Positions 35,690-48,223 are shown, counted from the stretch's first letter. The stretch: 64,000 nucleotides of DNA from Aplectana chamaeleonis (GCA_029168955.1 JAPDOI010000039.1:1860001-1924000), one strand, 5' to 3'. Numbers and translations are program-made. The notes: generated by a model not told the origin, from the sequence alone.

Positions 35690-37880
35690 ACAGGTTATGA
35701 TTAATTTTGTTTACGAGAGCCGTGACGAACTGTTGCAAGAAAAAACTGCAGAAGTACCATCAGAACACACTATTATTGTTGCGGGAGATTTGAATGGACA
35801 TGTCGGCTCGATGAAGGAGGGGCACAGCTGTCACGGAGGTTTTGGATGATGACGGCTAGCGCATTCTCGGATACGCAGACTTGAACGACATGGTCATTAC
35901 GAATAAGTTTCGGAAGCGCTCATCACATCTCATATCTTTCTACAGCGGTAAAAACACAACACAGATAGACTTCATTCTAGTTCGCCGTCGCGATCAATGT
36001 CTTGTTACTGATGCCAAGGTCGTGCCTTTTGAATCGATTGCTTCACAACATCATTCGTTAATCTGCACGATAAAGATTGCGCCGCCAAAGCAGAAGCACC
36101 GTGAGTCGCCTAAACCGTGCCAGTTTAGGCGACTAGTATCCCAAATAATTCTGAGCTACGAGACTTAACTTTTTTCATTTGTTGCTTCTTTCTTGAGATA
36201 GATCTTTGTTCATTTGACCGGTAGGGTGTATAGGGTATCAGAATTTTTTGCTCCAGTTTTTTATTTGGTTGGTTTTTGCCTTTTTCCCTGGTTTAGTTGA
36301 TATAACGTTGTTTTCTCTCCATATCTTCGTTGTATTATCACGCATTTGCCTTAAGTGAGTGTAATAAACATAAACATAAACATAAACGCTGTGGGCCGGC
36401 GCGTGTCATGTGGTGGCGACTCAAAGAACACGAGCAGGTTATAGTGTCCAACATCCAACTCCCTTCAGTTACTACCGTAGAGGAAACGTGGCAAAATGCA
36501 ACCTCGTTGATACTCGAAGGGGCACGCTCAAAGCTGGGAGTGACAACACCTGGCCGCCGCAAAATTGACAAGAAGACGCGGCTCTGGACGGACGAAGTGA
36601 AGTCAAAGGTACGCAAACTATCGGCCTATTTGCCTGTTGTCTCACACTATGAAGATCTTGGAACGAACTATCGATGCACGTATTCGCGATATCACCCAGA
36701 TTTCTAACAATCAATGCGGATTCGTTGCCTCCTGTGGGACTTCCGATGCCACCCACGCCGCAAGACTCCTGGCTGAGAAACATCGCGAAAAACAAAAGGC
36801 ACTACATTTTGCTTTCCTGGACTTGGAGAAGGCCTTCGACCGCGTCCCGCATGGAGTCATCTGGTATGCTCTGCGATCTCACCTGAAGAGCTTATCAATT
36901 GTGTCCGAATCCTGTACACCGATCGAAAAAGTCGAGTGCAGGCGGCCGCTGGAACATCAAGGAATTTCCCGATTTCAGTCGGCGTCCATCAAGGTTCGGC
37001 TCTATCACCGCTCCTCTTCATCGTTGTTATGGATGCTGTCACAAGTGATCTGCAGATGCCTGCGCCATGAACTTTACTCTATGCAGACGATGTATTGTTA
37101 TCGACCGATAGCAAAGTCGAACTTGAGAAGCGAGTGCAAGCTTGGAGTAATCGCTTGGCACAGTTTGGCTTCCGTTTGAATGTGAGAAAAACCGAGTACT
37201 TGACTACCGATACGAAAGAATCTGCGACCGTCAGGATAGACGGTATACAGCTACCACGAGCAGACGCTTTCAAGTACCTCGGATCGACAATTTTATTTGA
37301 CGGCAGCCTATATCAAAAAATCACTGCTCGCGTAAGCTCTGCGTGGTTGAAATGGCGTTCTACGACTGGCATCATGTGCGATAAGAGCATACCCGACCAC
37401 CTAAAGTTGAAGGTTCACCGATGTGTTATTCGACAAGTGGCGCTCTACGGTGCCGAGTGCTGGCCTGCAACAAAGGAGACAGAGCGCCGCCTCTGCGTGA
37501 TGTAAACGAAGATGTTGGGATGGACCGCCGGCCTGACACGCCTGGATCGCGTGAGGAATGATGACATTCGGGAGCGGTTCGGTGTCGCCTCTATCAATGA
37601 CAAGCTGCGTGAAGCTCGCCTGAGACGGTATGGAAACATTCTTCAAGCTAGCAGCGATTCCGTTCGCCGCATTGCTATGAATCTCGATGTTCCAGGAAAA
37701 CGGCCCAAAGGCCGTCCGAAGCAGCGTTGGTTCGACACGCTGCACTCTGACATGAAAATCGCTGGCGTCCGCCCCGATCAGGCGCACGATCGAGCTAAAT
37801 GGCGCCAACGAACCAGAATGGCGGACCCTGCTATGGAGCGGGACAAGCGCTGAAGAGTAAGAAGACGAAGATTAATGGCA
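35690..37880 (+). pseudogene. RTE-type LINE, decayed: endonuclease plus reverse transcriptase
   Basis: A non-LTR retrotransposon of the RTE type copies itself with an APE-like endonuclease and a reverse transcriptase. The endonuclease part shows IIVAGDLNGHVG (about 35773-35807), DLNDMVITNKF, QIDFILVRRRDQ and ESIASQHHSLICTIKI, with stop codons between pieces. A linker follows (EETWQNATSLIL, KTRLWTDEVKSKV). The RT palm shows FLDLEKAFDRVPH (about 36814-36850) and YADDVLLSTDSK (about 37078-37113). The thumb and C-terminus show DAFKYLGSTI, LYGAECWPATKE, then a stop at 37503-37505, then TKMLGWTAGLTRLDRVRN and RPKGRPKQRWFDTL, ending AMERDKR. Several frameshifts (for example around 36620-36640 and 36900-37075) make it non-functional. 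The 5' end is missing. Confidence 0.93.
36170..36395. other. possible small insertion within the RTE copy, ending in (ATAAAC)n
   Basis: This stretch does not look like RTE coding sequence and ends in four ATAAAC units (about 36363-36390). A 12-bp inverted repeat AGTCGCCTAAAC / GTTTAGGCGACT (36102-36132) lies just upstream. It may be a SINE-like insertion; no TSD was resolved. Confidence 0.35.
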
Positions 37881-38344
37881 AACATTGCGTCGCGTCACTC
37901 GACGCGGGAAGTACAATGACGGCCTAACTAGGGGCTGATTCCAGCGCCAACTGGAGTTTAAAAAAAATCTGTTAAATCTCGTGAGAGAAGATAAGAAACA
38001 ATTTGAAGTTCGCTGAATTTCCTAAATGCACCTGGGTAGATCAAAACCCATTGAAAACCTTCTTTTTACTGATTTTCCAAAACTCGAACACCTTAGCCTA
38101 ATCTCTGTCCAGGGAGGTAATTTGGGGCGCTGAATACGAGTGTAAGGTCCATTTTCAGATTTTCGAAAGATTACGGTAGGTTTTGTAGGCAAATGACACT
38201 TTGCCCACTGTAACTTAATGGAAATGGACCTCCGGTCAAAGCTTAGGCTAAAGATGGTCAAATTTCTGAAATCGAAAAAATTACGTTTTTTGCAATTTTT
38301 GGTCTAAACGTGCATCAAGGAAATTTACCAAAACAAGTCTCTTT

Positions 38345-39545
38345 TATGGAGACTCGCGTTTTCAGAAGAAGGAACGCTGGAGACACCCAACGGTACAATT
38401 CATGCTGAGATCGATCACATACTGAGTAACAGGAATGGTGCCTGTTTGACATCTTCGTGGTGCCATCTTTCTGTGGTGGCTCTGACCATCGTCCCCTTCG
38501 CGCAAAAGTCAAATTCAGTCACATATTGAAGGAGGATGGCCACCGTCGCGCAGGAGGGCAAACGCAGGTCGTGTACGACGATGCTGTTTCCAACGAAATC
38601 GTATCCCGATAGGGCTGGAAAATCAAGGAGGAGCCCACCGTAGACTTCGAGCTTCTACTTTAGGTCTTGGAGCCTGTGCTGAAGAATCTTCGCTCTACCC
38701 GACAACCAACTCCAACGGTACCTCTGACGCTTCTAGACAGCTTATGGAAGAAAAAAGACGCTTGGGGCCAAATTCTACTGCTACTCATCTCGAGCGGCTG
38801 GTAGTCGATGCCAGATGCGGACAATTCCTGCAGGAAGATCTTCAAAAGAACAGGCAACAAAGGTGTTAGAGGCAGCACAGAAATGGACTTGTCTCGAGAA
38901 TGTCGCCGGGACCTTTGAGACTTTAGTATTCCACTATCAGCCCTTATCAACAAAGATAGCATCACTACTTCCCGCTATGAGATGGAATCGATCACGGAAA
39001 GGTTTTATACCAACCTTTTTCGATCCACAGCTCCCGTACCAGACTCCGACAACTCCGCTCGTGGAGCACCACCGCGGATTCTCCCCTCTGAAGCTCGCGC
39101 TGCAATCCGAAGTATGAGGAGGGGCACAGCTCCAGGACTAGACAGAATTCTGTTGACCTTCCTTGAGCTGCAGGTCACAACACGCGCTCACAAACGTCAT
39201 AGTAAATGCAGAAGTAATCCCAGACCAGTAGAGGACTTCGCGCACTGTTATTTTTTCACAAGAAGAGCGACTGGGAAGATCGTCGCAACTATCGACCGAT
39301 TAGCTTGCTGAGCGTGCTCTACAGGTTATCCACAACTATCGTTCTTTCGCGCATATCGCGCATTTTAGATGAAGCCCAAGCACCAGATTAGGCTGGAATT
39401 GTCAGGGGTTTAGCTGCATGGACTCCATCCAAACCGTCGCTATGGTCATGGAAGTCTGCCTAGAGTACCAATCGCACCCAGTTCTAACCTTCATCGACTA
39501 AGAAAAAGCCTTCGACAGAGTGGAAACGAATGCCGTCTCTGGTAG
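38345..39545 (+). pseudogene. second RTE-type LINE fragment, heavily decayed
   Basis: The end of the endonuclease domain is visible (IHAEIDHILSN, then SDHRPLRAKV at about 38475-38510). The linker and RT start follow in shifting frames: SITERFYTNLFRSTAPVPD, RAAIRSMRRGTAPGLDRI, NYRPISLLSVLYRLSTTIVL, then TFID-stop-EKAFDRVET (RT motif A region, about 39488-39528). It ends there, with no YADD region. The wording differs from the copy at 35690-37880, so it is a separate insertion of a related lineage and not a duplication. Confidence 0.88.
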
Positions 39546-39776
39546 ACTCCTATTACATAGAGCTATCACTCAAGATTGTCACATATTTCATTGATTTCTC
39601 CTTCTTTTACTCGGGGGGGGGGGGGTTAAAAAATACAAGCTTTCGAGACAGGAGTGCTTGAATACTGTCATCCCGGATGATTTTCAGTGCCTCAAGTTCT
39701 TTGATAACATTGTAAGGATAGCGCCGGTCCACTTATGCTGTTGTCTCGCCCATGTTAATAAGCGTGTATGTTGCCT

Positions 39777-40258
39777 TTAAAGACACAGTCCAAACTCGGA
39801 ATCGATTTCTTGTTGTTCTGCCTGTCTTGGAGAAAATTTCAAGCTGATCACAATGGTGTCTTCAGAATCGCTCAAGACTCTCTACGAACGGAGTTACGGC
39901 TCCTCAAAGACTTCGAGTCTGAACGGCTACAAGTTCTCGGACGAGTGTCCTCGAGCCCGTATTTTCTTGTTATTCGCCGCCATCGTTCTGTAGCAGGCCG
40001 CAATATAAAGCCAGACCGAAAACAAATCAAAGAACATAGGTTTTGAATAAAATCATTCGCGCATCTCTTCCCTATTGAGGTCGGAAACCTGGCGGTGGGC
40101 GTTACCCATTTTTTCGTTCAAGGGGGCGTGGCCGACTTTTTCTTACCTTTTTCTCGCTTATTTGAGCGAATTGAAATTTTGCGCTTGGCAGGGTTGCTAT
40201 AGGCGGCGACTGGACCATAATATCAAAAATTACCTATGAGGTTGGACTGTGCCTTTAA
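39777..40258. mobile_element. TTAA-target MITE, family B, copy B3
   Basis: TTAA-AGACACAGTCCAAACTCGG to ATGAGGTTGGACTGTGCCT-TTAA. Both TTAA flanks are intact. Confidence 0.85.
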
Positions 40259-41130
40259 TTAAGTCCCTATGTCTTTAAAACGGTTCATTTTTGATGCTCC
40301 GAACATCATGAGTGAGGTCTACAGGATAATTCATGGAACTGAGTCTGGGAAACAAAACACGGTTCTCACCGCGAACGATGCATTCAACCGACGACTGTTA
40401 GAGAAAGAGGCAAAGGAAATTGTGATAGGGCTTGCACGTTTCGTAGAGATGAGCCGTCTAAGTATCTTAGTATCTAAAATACATCATAGGATCGGAAATC
40501 AGGGAATTTAAGAAGCTGCGATCCTTTAATAGTAATAAGTAGAGTAAAGTTCCTGCATCAATCCTCCTACAGAGCCCTGTCACAGTATAGACTGAGGCGC
40601 ATTGATCCTGTTCCTGCTTCGAAAGAAGTTCAGAGAGAAGACAGTGTTTTTCGATAGTAATGCACTTTCGAATTTCAGAACATCTACCGCTTTTCGGAAA
40701 AGGGAGTGTGACTGTACAAAGCCGACAGAAGGAATTCCGCAAGGTTTGTGGAATTGTGTTGTGATGCTAGGGTTGCTCACAGGGAGGGATCTTTCTCCTA
40801 AAAAGACACTCGCTTCTAAATCACCCAGGAAGGTTTCTAGCACTATGGGATTTGAAACTGCTTTGAAAATCTGATACATCCTCGACACAATCCTTTTCCG
40901 TGTTTAGATTTTGATGAAGTCAGGAAAGATAAAAGTACTTTAGTTTTCTTTGTTTCTCAAATAAACAGAACAATATAGTGTTCTCGGAATGCTCAGGATC
41001 TAGAGTAGTTGACTAATTAGAGGCCCTCCACTTAAGAACGAACTTTTCGTTAATTCATCACATGCGTGTGCGGATCAAGGGCGGAGGCAGCGAGTGAGTG
41101 TGAATGAGGAGAAACGGCATACGCGCGCAC
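40259..41130. other. no gene recognised
   Basis: An 80-codon frame at 40269-40511 and a 90-codon frame at 40602-40874 show no domain I recognise. CGCGAACGATGCATTCAA near 40372 resembles an orphan family-A end. Confidence 0.4.
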
Positions 41131-41400
41131 CAGGGGTGTGCGGAAATTTTTTGAAAAATTTCAGAAAGAATTTTTTTGAAAAATTTCAGAAAACAGCAAA
41201 CAGAAAATCGAGTTTGTCAGAAAACAGAACTCAGAAAACAGAAAGGCCAAAACGGCCAGAAAACAGAAATCAGAAAACAGAAAATTTTCAGAAAAAAGTA
41301 CTCATTGCATTTTAACTTTTTTTCAAGTGAAGAGAGGATGTAATTCTAAATGCCTTTGTCATGTTTGTAGTATAATATCTACGGAACTGCACAGATGACC

Positions 41401-41884
41401 TATAAAGGCACAGTCCAAGCTCAGGGACGAAATCTGAGATTTCGATAGTTGTGGAGTAGACCCACCCCATGTAATACTTGCCAAGTGCGAGCTCTCAGTT
41501 CCTCCGAATAAGCGAGATATAGGAGGAAGCCACCCTGGGGCGCCCAACTCGGGAAGCCACTTTGGCCCGCCCCTTTCACGATCTTTCGAGCTCACCATTG
41601 GCGAGATGAACGATGCTTTCCGATCAAAAGCCCCGTTCTTCCCTTCATTCTCAGCCTCTCTCTTCATTCAGGCCAGCTCGCATACAGCGGTTGCAAATGA
41701 CAAAAGTTACAAGCCTCGGACAACTTGTCCACCATGCTTCGGCAGCTCAATTTTTGAGGGGCCATAACTCCAATCCCAGGGGGTGGCGAACGATTCCAGA
41801 GACATCATTGGAATCAGCGTGGGATCGTTCTCAAGATAGACAGAAAAACAGAAAACCGATTCTGAGGTTGGACTGTGCTTATAA
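41401..41884. mobile_element. TTAA-family MITE, family B, copy B4, nested in H2a
   Basis: TATAAAGGCACAGTCCAAGC to GAGGTTGGACTGTGCTTATA; the target remnant here reads TATA, not TTAA. The interior CCGAATAAGCGAGATATAGG and GAGGGGCCATAACTCC is shared with B7. Confidence 0.82.
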
Positions 41885-41938
41885 GGCATTGATAGTAGCA
41901 ATGATGCGTCAGTGACGGATACAACATCATTAAAGACA

Positions 41939-42310
41939 CGCTGAGAGTCTTGGCCGAGAAATAGCCCACCAGGCTCAACAACTAATCCTGTCGAGTATTT
42001 CTCGAGTATTACTATATTTCTTGGCTGCTAGGTGGCTGCGACCATGTTGTTCGCGAAATAACCGAGGAATAACCGAGAGAACATGGGTAGTTGAACCGGC
42101 GGCGGCGTTGACATCCAAATCTGCCTCAACAATGCGTCTTGCACTCCACTTTGCGAGCATTTTTCGTGGCTGTTTCTCGACGACCATTATTTGTCGCCTA
42201 TTTCGCGGCAACCAGCTGGTTTCCGAACACGACCTTGTTCTCAACTATTATGCGAAAATCAGGCATTTTGTGGCTATTTATCGGCTATTGCTCGGCCAAA
42301 ACTCAGAGCA
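41939..42310. mobile_element. MITE with CTTGGCCGAGAAATAGCC termini, nested in H2a
   Basis: Left TCTTGGCCGAGAAATAGCC is mirrored as GGCTATTGCTCGGCCAAAA. A partial relative (TTTTGGCCGAGAATTGGCC) is near 20888. Confidence 0.75.
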
Positions 42311-42341
42311 CTCACCCGTATGGTAGAACCTCAGCGCAAGG

Positions 42342-42472
42342 AGGGTTGCATTCTAGGACAGATATCGGGTGGAACCCTTTGCCGTCAGCAGCAGCTGCTG
42401 CGAACAACTTACTGCAGCAGCTGCTGACAAGGGGAGGTTGAATTAGTGCTCTGCCCTGGGATGCTACCCTTA
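42342..42472. mobile_element. small palindromic element, CAGCAGCTGCTG core, nested in H2a
   Basis: GTCAGCAGCAGCTGCTGCG and CTGCAGCAGCTGCTGAC face each other around AACAACTTA. Outer parts GGGTTGCATTCTAGGACAGA and TCTGCCCTGGGATGCTACCC are also inverted. Confidence 0.75.
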
Positions 42473-43155
42473 TTACGCCGAAGAACTACCCTTCGAGTGC
42501 GTTAGCAGGGTTTGCGATAGAAACGATTGTTGACTTTTCTTTATAAGAGTGCATATCTGGTCATCACAAAAGTGAAAATAAAGAAGAATCTGCGTAAAAA
42601 CACACATAAACAGGTCAGAACGGCTAATTGGTGGGTGTACGCACACCCCCGATTGAAAGGGCTCTTTATGAATGCGTATTTTCCGCCTTCTATTTTGCCG
42701 CTTAAAAAGTTAGCAGTCTCTCGGTGTCCACCAACTACTTCAAATGCAGTATAAAAGACGACAAAACAAGCAATTGTAGATATCTATGTAGTTGATTGGG
42801 GCTGGCTGAGACCCAGTAACAGCTTGTTTTTGAGCGTTCTTCTTCTCCGACTTTCCACTTATCTTAAATTTTGTGATGACCAGGCCCTTCTCAAAAAAAT
42901 GCCACAACAAACTTTTTTGTCGCGAACCCTACCCTTAACAGCAATCGCACCATTGAACACAAATAGTACCTCGTAAAACACTAGATAAGCTGCACTGTTC
43001 CACAGATCCGGATTTTGTTGATTTTTTTCTGATTTTTTTCTGTTTTTCGCAGATTTTTCAGAAAACAGAAATCAGAAAACAGAAAGGCCAAAACGGCCAG
43101 AAAACAGAAAACAGAAATCAGAAAACAGAAATTTCCGCACACCCCTGGCGCGCAC

Positions 43156-43930
43156 ACGCCCGTGGGCTACTTTGGCTGTATGGAGCAACACTCTCATTCA
43201 TTTGAAATCGCAAGGGCTTCAGGTTATATGAGATGTGATTTGTTCCCCAAGGGTAACACCAAGAAATGAAGAGCTTTGTAAAGTGAATTATTAGCTTTAA
43301 CCATTCCTTATGCAGCCAAAGTCTTCCACATATCGTGGGCAGAGAGTGCTCCCAGAGAGAAAGAAAAGGCAAAAAGACAGTGCGCTTCAGCGTTCTCCAA
43401 ATCTGCGAATAATCTTAGGATAAGTAAACAGCTTCGATCGCAGCGTAATAGTCTAAAGACAGGGATCATGTGATCCCCCTTCAAAGGATGAGCTCAAATG
43501 AGTGGATTCAGTGTGAGCAAAGTGCAAGAGAAGAAAACAAACAGTACGAGGATTCGCAGAAAATTTGTATGTGCAGTACTCGTTTTACGTATGTTTTGTA
43601 TCCAGCAATTCACCAGGATTGTAAATCAACGAATCGTGAAAATCCCCATGAACTTCTCAAATATTGGAGAAAAAACTGATAAAAAAAACCTCTTGAGTAT
43701 TCAATTGTGCCTGTTGGCGTGTATTGCTCATTGCGGACAAAACATCGAACCATACGTCGGAAACTCTTTTGCGCTTTGAGATTCCTGGATAAAAGACTTT
43801 ATTTGATGCTTCGTGCACCCTAAAAACACTTCAAAAACGAGAGGGTTAAATGCACATGCTTGGATATTAGAATTTATCGGGATAAAGATTATTCAAAATT
43901 CGGCTACCGTTCCTTGGCTCAGACAATAGC
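43156..43930. other. no gene recognised
   Basis: Two overlapping short frames (43470-43779) without recognisable domains. Confidence 0.4.
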
Positions 43931-43931
43931 A

Positions 43932-44062
43932 GGCCCCGAGCGCAACCGGCTCCGCCTCTCCCCGCCCACTGCAACCGAAACGCAGAGCAGTTGATATTCG
44001 AACTTGCGGTGCGTTTCGGTTGTGATTGCAACGTGCAGTGCGTTCAGGTTGCTCTCCGGGCC
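43932..44062. repeat. imperfect palindrome (GGCCCCGAGCGCAACC)
   Basis: GGCCCCGAGCGCAACC and CTGCAACCGAAACGCA are mirrored as TGCGTTTCGGTTGTGATTGC and GGTTGCTCTCCGGGCC. CAATAGCAGGCCC at its left reappears inverted at about 45908-45920, so it may be one end of a longer degraded element. Confidence 0.6.
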
Positions 44063-44387
44063 ACATGCGTTGACTGACGCGCGCATTTCGAAATAGGATG
44101 AATCAATTGAAACAAGGAAGAGCATCTGGGCTTCCTGCGATTTTTGAGCGGGATTCTAACTGTTTCTCGTGTGGGGCTTGTAATTGATTTCCTCTGCTTC
44201 ATTTGTGCTCAATATTCGACCATCCTAGAATTCACTATATTCTTCATTTGTGCAATATTAAGACTGTATTCAAAAAATGAAACGTTAACATGACTTTCCG
44301 AACACTCTTTGCAAATATTCATGGAGGAAATATTCCGGATTTATTCAACAATTTGGCAAAAATGAGAAAAATGAATCGCTCGGATAT

Positions 44388-44900
44388 TTGAAGGCAGTGG
44401 TCGCGATCAAATATGCTTGTCGCCTTTTTCTCTCTAAACCCTTTTCTGGGTCTCGAGTAGTAGAACCTATGAGAAAAAATCGCCAAAAACCACTGTTTTA
44501 GGCCAAATTTGAAGCCTGAACTTTCTTGTCTTTTGATGGTGGACGAGCCCACTCCACATCATCGGCATCGATGACCTCTTATATCAAGAACATCAACTGG
44601 CTTGGAATTGAATTTCAATCAATGAACCTTCAAATTCATGTAAACATCTAGTCAACAACACTGACTAGAGTGCTTTCTTTCATTGCTCAACTGTTTTTAT
44701 TAGGTGGATTTGCATTTATTTCTTTCTTCTTTTGGTCGGCGCTGTGCACGTGTGCACTAATTGGATTCTTTGGGCCCTAAAAACTCTAATTCTAGACCGT
44801 TATTCACCGCGCTACCTTCATAGTTTTTCAGCTGTTTTTGATCTAAGTTGATTTTTGTAGTTTTTTCGATAACGTTTTTCATCGTGAACACTGCCTCTAA
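44388..44900. mobile_element. TTAA-family MITE, family A relic, A6
   Basis: TTGA-AGGCAGTGGTCGCGATCA to TTTCATCGTGAACACTGCCT-CTAA. Both target remnants are degenerate and the interior is diverged. Confidence 0.6.
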
Positions 44901-46245
44901 AGTTAATCATCCACTCCGAAAAATTAAAAAGTCTGAAAGCGAAAAAAAAACAACTGATTCGGGAGGGGCAATTGGATTTAATACGCATTTTGAGTGTTCT
45001 AAAATACGATACTCAGCTTATCATCTGTTTCCAAGTGAAATTTATTGCCATTCATCGCGTGCATCTGCTCCCGTACGCTGCGTCTCCTTCTCCCCACACT
45101 TTCTCGCTGACTCTATCTCGCTCCGCATTATTCATATTACCGGTACATGATTTGCACGGTTGCCTTGAAGATGTTTAAAACAAATATGTGTCATGCTTAC
45201 ATTTAATGTTTGGAATAAATATGTGTCATGCATACTTTTCATTGTTATCTTTGAATCGTTCAACGAGATCATTAGAAGGACTGAGAAAGGGCGGATGTTA
45301 TGAATACCTAATAATTTCAGGAATTCCTGGAGAATACCTAATAATTTCAGGGAAATATACCTAATAGTTGGAGGAAATCAGGTGAAATCAGAAGATTAAT
45401 GGGTGAAGTTGTGAGGGAAATTGTGACGGAATCAAAATTCTAAGCAGGGGAAAGTGTATCAAGCTTAAAGGTATTTCATAATCAGCACTAGCTTAGAAAA
45501 GGGACAATTAAGGGTCACATAAATCCAAGGAAGTTCAGAAGAGTGGGTTGATTCGGTGAATGTGTGGAAATCGTTGGATTCTTCCTCGAAAAATCGATTA
45601 GCTAAAATGGGTGCGATAATCGATCAGCGAAGCGTCTAAATCACTTCGAGGTATCGATTTTTGCAACTGTGTGGCTTAAATCGGTTTATAGTAGGCGCCC
45701 GGGCGCCACCATCTACGCTGTATGATATACTGTGACGTCATCAGCCTACAGTTGCGCTCAGGGCGCTGCGTGAATCAATCTCGTCGGTAGCACCCGGAGC
45801 GCAACGTATGCGGCCTGGATCGCAACATATGTGGCCCGTAAATTGCCAAATTTGTCACCCTGAGCGCAACATGGACGCGGCTCCGGGTGCATTCGGGATG
45901 GGCTCAGGGCCTGCTATTGCCTGAGGGGTGAGACGAACATTGACTGTTCCGACACTGAGCAGGACATCTGTCATATGACGTGGACGGGGTGACCCATTGG
46001 GTCGGCTGGCCCGCAGCATTTTCACCCACTTCCCGACCGTTTTTCGTCGCACTTCCGTCCTTACTCTTCATAGGAGGACCCGAAGCTTACATTTCCACCT
46101 AAAACGGCCAACTTTTTCTTCGTGAACAAAGCCTATAAGGTTGCACGAACTTCGTGAAGGTTTCTGGGGCGTGGTTCCAGCCGGCCAAATGAGCTTGATT
46201 GCCTCTCCTATGGCAGACTTAGAATCTTTCCTGCAAACGGAATTC
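44901..46245. other. no gene recognised; short direct repeats
   Basis: AATATGTGTCATGC occurs twice (about 45184-45234) and GAATACCTAATAATTTCAGG twice (about 45300-45350). TTCGTGAACAAAGCCTATAA near 46120-46139 is a family-A end relic. GAGCGCAAC motifs recur at 45796-45870. No coding region supportable. Confidence 0.45.
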
Positions 46246-47499
46246 GGGTCAGGGGCTCTCTACACACAAAGGGAGGAGCACGGACGAGATTCATTGCTGA
46301 CGCAACGTTCGCAGCGGAATTTTTTATCTGATTACCCCATCACAGAAGCGCGCTTGCCACAAGCTGGCGAGATTTCATGACATTTCATGTGTTTATTGAT
46401 ATTCACATGACTATTTCTTTATGTTGTAGAATGCTGCTGTCCCTGAGCCTCATTATTGTTCACAAGGTTTATTAGTCGAGGCTGCAAAAGGATCAAAAGT
46501 TTGGCAAGCGAAAGTTTCAAAAAACTTGTGCAAAAAGAAACTCTTTTCTTCCAAAATTCTTCTTCCTGGTAAGCTTTCGGCGCGTAGTGCCTCCGACAGA
46601 CCTTAAATAACAAATATGATTGAAGCAGTGGTGCTGGTAAAGTACTCTTAAATAGCCGTAAGTGTGCAGTGGCGCTCTAATCATATACTCGTGCCAGTTA
46701 ATGGATAGTGTATTCACGAAATGAGTTGATAGACGTCACGCAATTCCTCTCTGCTGTTTATTTCGGAGGATAATCTTTTTATCTCAACCGCTTCCATAAT
46801 TTTCCTTTCCACGATATTTTCTACAGCGCGGTGCAAAACTGTTGTTGTTAGCTTGGGTAGAGTACCCTGCGCATGTCTAGATGTTCTGTGGCGAGAAAAG
46901 CTGTTATTCGGATAGGAGGCTGGATTTTGTCAAGCTCTACGATGCTCGTCTAGGCGTTTGTGCAGAAGTCTCCTAGTTTCTACTACATATTTTTCCCCAC
47001 AGCCTTCACAAACTATGAGGTAAACAACCCCCCTCAATTGGCATATTTTGCTATCACTGCAATACAAATATCCTGGTCTCCCACATCTCTCCTCATATGG
47101 TCTTGAGAAGGTGGGCAGGTCTCTCAGATGTATTTATTTATGTTTCATAACCCAGAGCCAAACTGGTTGTCGGATGCAACGATCCCATCACTACATCTAA
47201 AATGGTGCTCGATCTTTAATATTACACTTTCTACAAATATCAAGCGGTACAACGGCACGAGATCATACAAGAGTTATTGAAATGAGTGTCCAGGATAAGA
47301 TAATGAGAGGAACAATCCAGGAACATAAAGAAACGTCATGTGAAAATGAATAAAAGCATGAAAGCCCGTAAAATCTCGTGAGCTTGTGGCAAGCGCGCTC
47401 CAGTGATGGGGTAATAGGACAAAAATTCCGCCGCGCGCGTCGCGTCAGCAAAGGATCTCGTCCGTGCACCTCCCTCCGTGTGTAGAGAGAACCTGACCC
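46246..47499. mobile_element. Mutator-like (MULE) non-autonomous element, about 150-bp TIRs, 9-bp TSD
   Basis: The left arm (GGGTCAGGGGCTCTCTACAC through GATTACCCCATCACAG, GCGCGCTTGCCACAAGCT and ATTTCATGACATTT) is mirrored by the right arm, which ends GTGTGTAGAGAGAACCTGACCC. The flanks ACGGAATTC (46237-46245) and ACGGAATTT (47500-47508) match at 8 of 9. Long TIRs with a 9-bp TSD are the Mutator-like signature. The interior has no transposase. Confidence 0.85.
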
Positions 47500-47508
47500 A
47501 CGGAATTT

Positions 47509-48223
47509 CCTTCACAGTTTTTCCCGACTCGACTGACAACACGCTACCAGACCGGCATTATCTGGTATCTATACAATCCATGGCCCGTAGTGAGTCCGAC
47601 GAAAAATTCAGTCCAGCGTAATTGAATCCATGTTCTGAAAAAGTCCGCACATATTTCAGACGTGCATGTTATGGGATACCGACCTGGGCTGAGTGAAATA
47701 AGTCAGCAGCAAACAAGGTCAGCTGAATCCACTCATTCAGATCTAAGAAGACTCAGTCAGCTCTGACTGACTTCTTGGCTAGAGAGGAGAGAAACAGCGT
47801 GCAACGTCAGGAGTGCGCTCGTGACTTTTCTAAGGAACAGAGAAGTAACCTTAATAATTCAGAAGAGATATCGGCTCATCAATGTATCAATGTTTATCAA
47901 TATAAATATCAGTTTAAACTTAACCAGCATTTCATCGATCGAGAAACGGAGAATGGAGTAGGTCGATCAGTGAATGACTACGTACAGCATAAGGGCCGGT
48001 TGTTCTTATAACCACAGTTATCATCAAGTCCTCATCATCATGTTTTTGCGAGAGCGACCGCTTGAATGTGATCTACCGCCGGACTCGTCTGAGCCCTGTC
48101 TGATTTGAATAATTTCGTGCTCGTCTTATCACCCACTCGGATAATCCTGACTGAGTGGTGGGTTAACAAAAGGCCTATAGTATCTGATGAAAGGTTGTCC
48201 GACGTCGTTCGACAAAACGAGGG
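47509..48223. other. no gene recognised
   Basis: GACTGACT/AGTCAGTC-rich segments (about 47745-47770) and short frames only. Confidence 0.4.

Larger units (their letters stand above)
41131..43147. mobile_element. hAT-like element H2a, 2.0 kb, 8-bp TSD GCGCGCAC
   Basis: Termini CAGGGGTGTGCGGAAATTT (41131) and AAATTTCCGCACACCCCTG (to 43147) are perfect inverted repeats. The flanks at 41123-41130 and 43148-43155 are identical (GCGCGCAC). Subterminal regions are CAGAAAACAGAAATCAGAAA-type arrays (41160-41300; 43050-43135). CAGGG-type termini with an 8-bp TSD match hAT. No transposase; three nested MITEs. Confidence 0.92.
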
